The position numbers and the translations under genes were made by a program. The notes below the pieces were generated by a model that worked only from the letters and a program-made list of their open reading frames with translations, was not told the origin of the DNA and ran no database searches. A DNA stretch of 64,000 nucleotides from Diphasiastrum complanatum (taxonomy: Eukaryota > Streptophyta > Lycopodiopsida > Lycopodiales > Lycopodiaceae). Of the stretch, positions 54,704 to 64,000 are shown one piece after another. Numbering within the stretch: position 1 is the first letter of the stretch; each line of letters opens with the position of its first letter. The stretch spans positions 15,119,132-15,183,131 of the forward strand of contig CM055105.1 in assembly GCA_029204225.1 (NCBI GenBank). The letters are read 5' to 3'.

Positions 54704-56830
54704 TCACAAATTTAAAATAGCAATCATACTATCAAGCTTTTTCCATACATCAACTTTTAGTACTCCGGTTTTGCCGTCTTTCTCAAAGTCCTGAGTGGCA
54801 GCAATAATATATGTCCAGACTGAGTGTTGAATATTAGAAGCCTTACCAGTATGAATTGATAGAAAACGACGTGCTTTTGCTCCTCCTATGCTTGGCTTAG
54901 TTGGTATGTTCCCATTCTTTCCTGAAAGCTTTTCATCTTTTTGAATTTTGACATGTCCTTTATGGAGTCCTGCTTTTGATAAAACATCTTCTAATCGAGA
55001 GATAGCTTCCTTTGCTAATGATGTTGGCTTAGTATTCCAAGCAAAAACTATATGAAGATAAATGATCTTTTCTATTAATCTAACTTCTGCATGAAGAGTG
55101 CAAACATGCACATTTTTTAAGGGGATAGGCAACACAGGCTTCCAATTTGGATCTGCATATTCTCTAGTAATTCTTGTACTCCTAGTTACATCTTTTGCCA
55201 TTTTCATGTAGTACAAACAAGGGTGTTTTGATGTAGCATCGTGAGAGACATTATACATACATTTCAATGTTTTCAAATCACCTGCTAAGTGCCATTCAAC
55301 ATTGAAGTCTCCAACTCCTAGAACATTGAGAAGTCCTCCATCCATATGGTCCTTGATGATCCTAGGATAAGATGTCCTCAAGAATATCCATGATAATATA
55401 TCATGATCCTCTTTCAGCACCTGTTCAAAGAATTAATCATACTTAGTTTACAATGTATTAATACTATTCAATGAATGTAATGTAATAATGAGGCTAGTTA
55501 CCTGAAACGCTGCCAACCACCATATATGACTGGACACTGAATTTGAAATCTTCTTGGTTCTTTGTTTGTGATAGAGCACCATTCATGAGAGTTATACTAA
55601 CCCTTTCCATCTTCTGCCCTTTCACAATTTCTGACTCATCTAACTTAAGTACTATGATTATTTTGCCATTCACCTTTTCATAGGTTATATCATAGAATGT
55701 GACGATGTATCTCAGCAAGTAATTTAGATCAACAAATAAATTGTTTGATGAATTATAGAATATCGATCTTCCATCAGTTTCATACACCTCCTCAATATGA
55801 AATGGAGTTCCAGTGATCTTATGCATACCTATGTTTAATGTATCCCTCTCTTTCTTCAAGTGATATGTCTTAGGGATTGGGACTTTTCTAATATGAACTT
55901 GCTTAAAAGCTTCTCTAATTAGTTTAAATATTGTTGCATATGCTTCCCTACTAATACTTGCAAAATCACAAGCACCCTGAACTATAGTCTTATCTAAAAT
56001 ATTTTGAATGTCCACCATCAAAGACTCTGCTATTTTACACTTTACATTTGAAATACTGTTGTTCATCATGATACGCTCAGTGGATTTGCAAGTCAATATT
56101 GTGCCCAATGACATTCCTAGTGAAGCATTGTCTTTAATATTCCGAGGAGCTACTAATGTAGATCTGCAAAAAAAATAGATAGTTAATAGAATATCACCAT
56201 AGCTTAAATTAAATCCAAATGTCATTGAAAAACTTACAAAATTTAGAATATTCTTACTTGAATGCACAGATCCTTCTATTTCAATAACCTCCTTTTGAAA
56301 GCGTTTGAATATCCTTGCAACTTTGTCGCTTTCGCTTCTTACTTTCAGCCTTCTTCTTTACCAAATCCACATCCTTCAATAATTGTAAGTTTTCAATACG
56401 AATATACTATAAGACTGATTGCATTTGCTCTAGTTCTGATTTGATATTGATTGTTATCTTCTGTAATGATTCATTATTTTTTTTAAGTTGTTCATTTTCT
56501 TCTAACGTCTTTTGGAGATGACAATCTCTATTCTGACAATAAGAGGATATCCGAATTAACTCACCTTCTAAAAAGTGAACTTTATTCATATAAAGTTGTT
56601 TTCCATGGTTTTGTAATCTTTCACAATATCCTAGTAATCCACTATGCCCATTGCATATCCATGTAACTAAATGAGTTATTGAAGAGAATGTGGGATGTGT
56701 CAAAGTGCTTGGATCTTGTGGATATAATGTTCCATCTGTCCACAAATCCACGTTTTTCTTTCCTTTTGCCCTGTAACGAGAACGATCTTCAGCAGATATT
56801 TGAACTCCTTTGCCTCCTCTTCTCTACAAA
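54704..56830 (-). pseudogene. Unknown multi-exon gene between palindromic flanks
   Basis: Minus-strand exons: (A) about 56826-56252, after acceptor tttgtag, with AEDRSRYRAKGKKNVDLWTD, PTFSSITHLVTWICNGHSGL, a coiled-coil EENEQLKKNNESLQK, an in-frame TAG near 56407, basic VKKKAESKKRKRQ (possible nuclear signal), a TGA near 56280 and donor gtaaga; (B) 56167-55510, after ttttttttgcag: LVAPRNIKDNASLGMSLGTI, AYATIFKLIREAFKQVHIRK, NNLFVDLNYLLRYIVTFYDI, KIIIVLKLDESEIVKG, SITLMNGALSQT, donor gtaact; (C) 55429-54704: HDILSWIFLRTSYPRIIKDH, CTLHAEVRLIEKIIYLHIVF, NIPTKPSIGGAKARRFLSIH. Exon A-B phases agree; B-C is off by one unless an alternative acceptor is used. Two nonsense codons suggest decay. Not a transposase family I can name; it may be a DNA-transposon protein or a host gene. 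Confidence 0.5.
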
Positions 56831-57426
56831 GGTGCCAAATCAATAGGGATATCCACATGTAGATGATATAATGTCATCATCAAAAAAATAATAGAGTAAT
56901 CAGTTGCATCAAAGTACTATGACCAGATTCTATAAAGCAAAACAAAATACTCATCTTTGATTATATTATATATTATGTACGATCAATCCAATCTCCATGC
57001 TTGTATGCTTGATTCGAATTTGGAAATGCCGCTCATTTTTTCATTCCAATAGGTAGTTGGCGCTCATATTTCCATTCTCGTGGAAGGAATGCATATGTAA
57101 ACATTTTGCAATTTTTCTTGATTCGAATTTGGGGATGGCGGTCATATTCTAGATCCAGTGAAAATATTGCCCTTTTCGTAACCAATGGAGAGAATATTTT
57201 TAAATTTAGTCAAGTTATACTACGAACTGTTAACAGTTCTTAACTGTGACTATAGACACTTTGGTTAGATCATTGGGAGTTGGGGAGGCCTTGGGAGTGG
57301 TGTGGGCAAGCAAATAAACAATATTGTGTTATTTATTTTGATATTTTTGTATATCTTACATGGCATTCCTTAAAGGGTCTTTTTGATATTGAGAACTCGT
57401 CTAATGAAATCATGCCAATCACTTTT
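56831..57426. other. No supported feature
   Basis: AT-rich. Possibly an upstream exon of the minus-strand gene near 56880-56990, but no frame or splice pair is convincing. Confidence 0.4.
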
Positions 57427-57690
57427 ACGCCTTTTTTGAGACGAGGGCATGATTTTTGGGGCCCTAGATAGATTTTTTTGTAGTTTTGAGCTATACAGGG
57501 AGTATCAGGTCTGAAAAGAGAACATTTTGGTAATTTTTTGTTTCGTACCATTCCATGAAAAATTTCACGCCTTTTTTGAGATGAGGGCATAATTTTTAGG
57601 GCCCTAGACAGATTTTTTTGCAGTTTTGAGCTATACATGGAGTATCATCTCTGAAATGAGAACATTTTGTTGAATTTTTTATTATAATAA
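57427..57690 (+). repeat. 140-bp tandem duplication
   Basis: acgccttttttgagacgagg starts at 57427 and recurs at 57567 with few changes. Both copies include gggccctaga and gttttgagctataca blocks. It produces paired frames on the minus strand that are not genes. Confidence 0.9.
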
Positions 57691-57776
57691 AAATCATGTT
57701 CCGTACCGTTTCGTGAAAAAATTTCACGGTACGGTACGAAAATTGTTCTGTACGTATTTTCACGGAACCTTATTAG
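57690..57776. repeat. Imperfect palindromes, ccgtaccg type
   Basis: ccgtaccgtttcgtgaaa pairs with tttcacggtacgg at 57703-57736. A further cacggaacc at 57762-57771 pairs with ggttccgtg-like sequence. Resembles the hairpins at 54500-54560, so the two may be ends of one 3.3-kb insertion. Confidence 0.6.
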
Positions 57777-59378
57777 TTCTTAGCTTGTAGGTGCTCGACC
57801 TTTTGCACAACTTTTTATGTAAATTACATTTGTAAACCTATTAATATGTGGCTAATTTCTAATATTGTAACATTCTGTACTATGAAAATAGTTGCTGGAG
57901 TGAGATGTGTTGATGCCCAAGATACATAGTTGGATGCCAATGATCTTTGAATATTATAATTTTATTATTATTATGATGAATACAATGTAGCAAATAAAGA
58001 ATTGTTTTAATGAATGCACTATTATTTAACAAGGCTAGTTATTATCATAAACGACAATTTTTTATAGTTGTAAAATTTTATAATGCAATATTTTTTAGTT
58101 GAAAGTTTTAGAAGGCATTATTTTTCAAAAGCCAACATTGAAAGATGTAGGATATTAAGGGGAAACTTGAGATAAGTTTTGGAGCACAAATAACATAAGC
58201 TTTCCTTTGCAATGATGAAATTAATGCCAACAACAATCCTTGAAATGACACGAAACCACGTAACAATATAGCTTTATGTCGCTCTCGTCTTTTTTATTTA
58301 TATCTACAAACCAACCCCTTTTACGTGCATTACGTTCATGTGTGCCAAGCATTGTTGAAAACATTGCACCAATTGTACCTACTACTTATCATGTCTTCTT
58401 CTACCTAATTTTCTATCAATCGCTGATCGTAATATATATAAATCTCAGCTCCAGCATGCAATCTGCCATGAACTACTAGTGGTAAAATCTGGTCTTCATT
58501 TCAATCTGCGAAAGTAAATTTTATCCTTTAGTTCCGATTTGCCTTCGATCTCTCTTCTTATGAATGAGCTCTATGTCAGTTCTAAGCAGTAGAGCATGAG
58601 ACGATGAGATTCGAGAAAATGAGAATGAAGTTTAAACATGCTATAGACGTTAATCATAAGCGATGATGACATAATTTATCTCCGCTTGCTGTCATCACTT
58701 CAATCTTCATTCACGTGGGTTATTCGTTGAATTTCGTTCATGAATCACTGTTCAAAGCTCTTTAACTTTGGACGTATTCATCATACAATTTAATAGAAAA
58801 TTGTAATCCAGTACAAGAATATCGTGGTACATATTTTACTCTTATTTTATTCGTGAACGTCGAGTTTTGAGTTCAGTGACCAATCTGGGAGCCTGTCTGG
58901 GCCTAGGGAGCTGTCACAATCCTTTAAATTTTAAAGCTTACAAGTTACAACATACAAGTGCCTTACGTTCTTTGAACCATAGGTAATAGTATAAGGTAAT
59001 AACTTTCAAAATGTGACCTTAAAACTTGGATTTTGTACAACCGAGTTCATAGTGCGTATGAGCCTTTTTAGAGCAAAACGAAACTCCTAGAGGCAAAAAG
59101 CATTCCCTCATAAAAAATCAAAATTTATTTGCTTGGAACTCTGTACTTTATGCGACAAAGTCTAAGGATGTGCATGATAAAATTATAAACCATATGATTT
59201 GGTTACGGCTGAAGCCTGAAAGCTGGCAAAATCAATTCATCTATTTTGCATTTGTGAGATCCCTTGGCATGGTAAACATCCAATGAAACCTGACGACAAT
59301 ATTAAGCGTTGAAAGATGAGAGCATAAACGTTGCATTGTTGGATCTCTGGCTGCAATAGTACTTTAGCTGACTGAGAG
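57777..59378. other. Intergenic, no supported feature
   Basis: AT-rich, no frame over ~67 codons with recognisable content. Likely upstream region of the sulfate transporter in its last few hundred bases. Confidence 0.5.
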
Positions 59379-59510
59379 CTTCTCTGAAGTGGTTATAAGC
59401 TTGCATACCATTAGGACGAGTCGCTAATACTTTAGTGACTAAGAGTGTGAGCGGACTTCTCTGAAGTGGTTAGAAATTATGAGCTTGCATACCATTAGGA
59501 TGAGTCGCTA
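59379..59510 (+). repeat. 77-bp direct duplication upstream of the transporter
   Basis: cttctctgaagtggtta starts at 59379 and 59456. Both are followed by agcttgcataccattaggac/t and gagtcgcta. Confidence 0.9.
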
Positions 59511-59660
59511 GCTGTACGACCGCCGCCGAACTATTAAGTGCGCGTGCATAGAACGGTAGCACCAAACGTGCTCTTGTGACTAACTAGAAATGGGTACTGT
59601 CAGACTGTAGAGCAGTCTTGCAGCAATGTCTCGAGGAAGATATTAACGATTCAGCACAAT

Positions 59661-62600
59661 ATGGAAGACGCGGAGAGAGGCGATCGGAAAGACACTGGTG
59701 ACATTTATAGTGACAATGGCACTCACTCACAAGCCGATCAAAGCAAGAAGACAAAGCTACATGAAGCTGGAAATGAAATTCCGAAAGCTCTTGGAGCTGC
59801 TTACGAGGAGCCGAGTGTGCTTGAAGTAGTAATGCCAAGACACAAGAGCGTACTGCATAAGTTATTAGATAGCAGCAAGGAAATGCTATGTCCAGATGAT
59901 CCATTTCGTCAATTCAGAAACCAATCCAGGCACAAAAGATGCGTTCTGGGCATGCGGTATGCACTCCCTATCCTGGAATGGGGACCCAAGTACACCTTCA
60001 GCTTTTTCAAATCTGATCTCATATCCGGAGCCACAATTGCAAGTATTGCAATTCCTCAGGTAAGTTTGCAACAAAAACCTTCATCTCAATGATCTGTTGG
60101 CAGGACAAACGTATTTTGTTCCACTGTCATTTATATATTTACTGGGCTGTTCTGCAGGGAATTGCTTATGCAAGATTGGCCGGCTTACCACCGATCATTG
60201 GGCTCTGTAAGTACTTTTTCTTCACTCTGGTTTTTAGTCATAATCGTCAGCTGTAGTAGGTCGCTGGACAGCCATAGAGAGATTCTGAAACTTTTGTCAA
60301 AAGCTCAGAGTCTATCAGAGAAAAAAGATCTCATTGTAGAGAGAGAAAATCAATTTTTTTAAGTTGGTCAAAAATCATCATTTCTCCACCAAAATTCCTG
60401 ACCAAAGGCTTTGTGGATTTGGAAACAGTAGGTCGAACTGAGCTGGGGCCTCAAATCTGGCCAAAATCCATCAAGATTCGCGTTTGATCAGCCCAAAGTT
60501 CTGTGGGAGGGCGTGGCGTAGGAGAGAGGAGGAACCCATGGACAGGGTCACGCGCATTGGGGGAAAGTGAAGAACTAGCATCTTCAAGTGTTCAACGGCT
60601 CGTGGGAAAGACTTTGGTGCGTGAATTCATCCTAGACTACAAGATAAGGCCCTACCTAGACCAATGGTCAAGATTGATGCAACGATTGATGGCCAGGATC
60701 GAATATATTTGAATCAACGGTGGAGATCGCTCTGAAATTCTTCAGCTTGAAGAAATAGTTCAAAGTGAATATAGACCTCACTTCCTTGTCCTAAGCCTGT
60801 TTTGGACCAAACGAAGGGCTATGGACTCCAAATGAAGGGCACCCGGATTGTACTTGCAAGTATGGTAGGCAGTTCAAGAGAATCCATTTTGAGCAAGAAT
60901 AGCAAATTGGATGGCATTTCCAACTATGCGGTATGGAAATTCAAAATGAAAAACATTCTGATTGAGAACGAACTGTGGGATGTCGTCACAGGTGATGAGT
61001 GAAGACCGCCAAATGAAGTGGACATCAAAGTGTTCAATAGGAAAGCGAGGAGAGCATTGACCTCTTGTTAGTGAAGACCACATCATTACGCACATCAGTG
61101 CAATGTTTCATGGGTCCGTTTTGTACAACATTTTGAAACGGGTTTGAAATGCGTTTCATACCCGTTTGAAACAGGAGGTTCAGGTTCGAAACAGGAATTT
61201 TTTTTAGGGTTTTTTTGAAAATGTGTTTTAATGGGTTCTTTGGGGTTTAGACATGTCATAGAAAGACTAGTACTAGATAGGTACATCCAATTTCATGAGA
61301 ATGCTCTAGAGAATACAATTTCAAGAAGAGAAACTGTGGATGGTGGCTTTCCTCAGTCAAAAAAATTTGCACTATTATAACAGTCGTTTCAAACGAAAGA
61401 AACACCGTTCGAAACGGGCCCGTTTCGAACGGGGCATTTCAAACGTGTTTCTTTGTTCGAAACATGTTTCGATGAAACATTGCATCAGTGATGCAGTTAT
61501 GCCAAGACATGCATGGGTTGTTGAAGGAGGCTGGAGTAGTTCGGGACATCAAATCCATCTCGGGAGCCATGCAGTCCTTCAGCAGTGGACTGGGACTCGT
61601 CATGCATCAGTTACCCCGTGCATGATGCAGCATGACCGGTGAGTGTTAGTACTAGTAGCTGCCACATACTGCATGCAAACCCACACTGGGCTAGGACGGG
61701 CATTCTATAAGAGAGTGCATAGGCTAGGTGGATTAGCTTTGCCTTCCTCATGGTTATGCTGTTCCTAATAGTCTACCTATGCCTACTAGGCAGAACACAC
61801 AAAATGGGTCGCAGGACCTCCACACTCCGCTGCCCGTGTCCAAAACTTATCTCCAAACACGATGGTCTGGAAGTGCACTACATCTACACTGATACCCCTG
61901 AAGACCTGAATCCCATCATTAGCAGCCATCCTCCGTAAGTGGTCTCATACCGCCAGTAGTCGCTCCAGAACCAAGAAGTAGTAGGCAAAGTGGGTGGGTG
62001 CTAGCTTCTTTAGGTCTAGTGGCCAGAAAGTGCGAAACAAGGCCAACACCTGCTTCTTTTTGGTGATGAAGCTGACCACACGCATGGCCTGAGAGGTGAA
62101 CTGCATCACAAACATCCAACAAAAAGTTCAGAGAATGTTCGAGAACAATTAGGTTGACGAAATCACTATACAAGCTTTCGGATTGTAGTTTGATTTTTTA
62201 ACTAAAGAAAGATACATGATTCTGTTCAATGAATATCACGGGTAAACATTTGGTCCTTCGCAAAAGAGAACACATAGGGACACGAACGTTTTGTTTGTGA
62301 TCTAGGTCAGGAGGAAAAACCTCATACTAAACTATTGTCCAACTGATCTTATGCTGGCTGCTCTTATGACCAAGGGGTTGCCAAAATGCTCTGTTTCTTT
62401 AAGAAACATGATAGGAATAGATGAGTTAGAAGAATTAAAATATGGTCATTTGAAGGAGACTGTGAAGTGAGAGAGCGTTTTTGAGTAATGGTCCACTCCA
62501 TAGTCAAGTAAACAATTAGCCAGTTAGTCTTGATTCTAAGTGAAGTAGATAGGTGGTTAGTGCCACGTAGCATGAAATAGGGTTTCTTGGATTGACATCT

Positions 62601-62822
62601 CAAGACGTGGGCTTGTGCCCCTCTTAATCTATACTTTGACTACGATAATATAATCATGACATAATGGGGTGATACTAAGCTTTTTGATTGCCTACTTTGG
62701 AGTTGTCCTTTATTGTATGTGAATGAATAGTTTATTGCTATTTTGACTTAAGTGAAAGGATTCTAGATTGTCGTTTGTATCCACACTTTACATTACTCCA
62801 TTCTGAAAAAGTTTTTCTTCAG

Positions 62823-62870
<48 letters not shown>

Positions 62871-64000
62871 ATCCAATGGTGTGTGTGTGTGTGAGTGTGT
62901 GTGTGTGTGTGTGTAGATCCAATCTACTCAATGGTGAGTTTTCTATGCAATGGTGAAGATCCAAGCTTCTAAGCTCCACAACATGCTCTTTATTCACAAA
63001 TTCAAACAACAAGGGAATGGAAGTGTAGAAAGAAAAAAAATGATTGTTGCAAATTGTAATTGCTCACTATAATAGGTTTATCTGCTCAAATACTTGAATG
63101 GAAAGGACTAGAGCAAATGTCCTCTTTAGAAGCTGTAAGAAAAAGTGTTTGACTATAAATCTTGTACTCAGAGAGAAACTCTAGCTATTGTGTCTTAAGC
63201 TAGCAAGCATCAACCGTAAAAATGATAGGTTTACTAGCATTAAGCACTTCTTGATATCTATCGAAAATTATCTGAGATCAAGTACTTTTGGATGATATGA
63301 AGACTCTAGCTTCTTGCCGCCACTTTTATATGCATTCTTGGGAAGCTCCAGGGACCTGGCAATTGGGCCTGGATCTATCCTATCAATTCTTTTGGGTACC
63401 CTACTTCATCAAGAGGTGGATCAAGAAACCAGTCCAGATGTTTATGTGCGTCTTGCCTTCACAGCTGCATTTTTTGCTGGCATGTTTCAAGCTTCTCTTG
63501 GAATATTCAGGTAATTTATTATGGCTGCTTGAGAGTATCTCATCTATTCATCCGATTTGAAGTACAATATTGTCAGTAAACGTTCAGATACCAAACATGA
63601 AATTTCAGGTTTGCAATCAATTGCCACTTTAAATTGAGAACTTCAGGGTTTCACTTCTTAACTATTTGAAGGTACCACCGGTCTTGGAAGCATATCAGGT
63701 TTGGCCTTGATAGTTTGAGCATAGAGTATTGGCACCCTCTAAACTTTTGATACAAATCAATGACGATCGACCACCAGCTGGTTTAAGTCTACCCATATTA
63801 AAGACTTGTAACCTCCTGTCCTGACTTACATTAGGACGAGGGTTATGTCATGACCTTTCTCTAGCTCTTTGAAACAAATAAATGTAAAAGCTTTTAATAT
63901 TACTACAATGCTGCTGAAGCGGCCAGGTTTCAACAGTTTTGTGCGGGATCCAAAACAAGCTAAACCTGGCAGTTTCCACATTACAAGAAGCCTGATTGCA
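59661..64000 (+). CDS. SULTR: Plant sulfate transporter (SLC26/SulP), 5' exons, continues beyond window
   Basis: Exon 1 59661-60059 (133 codons), intron 98 bp (gtaagt/ctgcag), exon 2 60158-60206, intron 3096 bp (gtaagt/acceptor ag at 63301-63302), exon 3 63303-63510, then donor gtaatt; later exons lie outside. The protein has a ~105-residue hydrophilic N-terminus with KEMLCPDDPFRQFRNQSRHK, then GMRYALPILEWGPKYTFSFF, SDLISGATIASIAIPQ (membrane span 1), GIAYARLAGLPPIIGLY and, across the intron, SSFLPPLLYAFLGSSRDLAI, GPGSILSILLGTLLHQEVDQ and AFTAAFFAGMFQASLGIF. These are signature blocks of plasma-membrane proton-coupled sulfate transporters; phases (0, 1, 0-type) join perfectly. The C-terminal STAS domain is not in the window. 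The start ATG 59661 is the first in frame. Subgroup not assigned. Confidence 0.93.
60480..61640 (+). pseudogene. Copia leader and gag fragment inside transporter intron 2
   Basis: From about 60800 the sequence matches the leader of the element at 7027-12634 (attgtacttgcaagtatggt). Then gag: SILSKNSKLDGISNYAVWKF, KMKNILIENELWDVVTGDE, a TGA, RPPNEVDIKVFNRKARRALT, EDHIITHIS; a MITE (61099-61483); then DAVMPRHAWVV, after which similarity is lost. No LTR is attached. The start (60480) is approximate. Confidence 0.8.
61099..61483. mobile_element. 385-bp MITE with 13-bp TIRs and TCAG duplication
   Basis: Ends TGCAATGTTTCAT and ATGAAACATTGCA are perfect inverse complements. tcag flanks both sides (61095-61098, 61484-61487). 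Removing the MITE and one tcag rejoins copia gag in frame (HIITHIS then DAVMPRHAW). Inside are many short cgtttcaaacg/gaaacgggccc palindromes. It has no coding capacity. Confidence 0.92.
61641..62820. other. Transporter intron 2, unassigned part
   Basis: Contains a GC-richer stretch (61650-62110) with short frames on both strands (61750-61938 plus; 62173-61919 minus) that match nothing known, then AT-rich sequence. Probably more inserted fragments. Confidence 0.4.
62825..62868. repeat. (GA)22 microsatellite
   Basis: Pure GA run in the transporter's second intron. Confidence 0.98.
62879..62914. repeat. (GT)n microsatellite
   Basis: GT run with one GA interruption, 10 bp downstream of the GA run. 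Confidence 0.97.

Noticed and set aside
57333-57638. 101-codon minus frame with repeated SSKLQKNLSRALK-like blocks
   Set aside because: Explained by the 140-bp tandem duplication; no start context or splice signals.

Overview
The window is nuclear DNA of a land plant. It holds an alpha-expansin gene with two GT-AG introns, the 5' part of a plant sulfate transporter, and dense nested Ty1/copia and Ty3/gypsy LTR retrotransposons primed by initiator-Met tRNA. Low GC, long AT-rich spacers, aRNH-type gypsy remnants and a divergent expansin would fit a large-genome non-seed vascular plant such as a fern or lycophyte. The sequence alone cannot settle this.

Layout. 0-4.7 kb is a mosaic of copia fragments in both orientations, a gypsy integrase tail and an archaeal-type RNase H. 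4.7-6.3 kb is featureless. A complete copia element (7027-12634, minus) with 276-bp LTRs sits inside the gag of another copia; its borders are proven by the 5-bp duplication and by the host reading frame resuming. 13941-19003 is a very young copia element with nearly identical 809/810-bp LTRs, a 5-bp duplication and an open 875-codon gag-protease ORF but no reverse transcriptase. 19.3-24.25 kb (minus) is a decayed gypsy-like unit with a gag zinc knuckle and a protease-like domain, followed by a coiled-coil protein I do not recognise where pol should be. 24.25-28.63 kb holds two copies of one copia family head to head, forming a ~1.15-kb inverted repeat, followed by a probable 3' LTR. 30-37 kb is gene-poor with LTR termini, a SINE-like unit and AT-rich DNA, then a ~480-bp tandem array (to 38955).

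Host genes. Alpha-expansin occupies 39528-42532 in three exons. 42.5-47.2 kb is intergenic with several minisatellites. 47.25-50.4 kb is a gypsy-to-copia chimera. 50.6-57.8 kb is the most unusual segment: a two-exon gene of unknown function, a centromeric-histone-H3-like intronless reading frame with one nonsense codon, a very dense array of CACGTG/CACATG palindromes that looks like a shared promoter, a TATA-driven unknown gene, and a decayed multi-exon minus-strand gene between palindrome-rich flanks. 59661 to the window end is the sulfate transporter; its 3.1-kb second intron contains a copia gag fragment that is itself split by a 385-bp MITE with exact 13-bp inverted termini and a TCAG duplication.

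There is no operon logic. The two confident host genes (wall loosening, sulfate uptake) are independent and separated by transposon debris. Most coding signal is retrotransposon, mostly broken.
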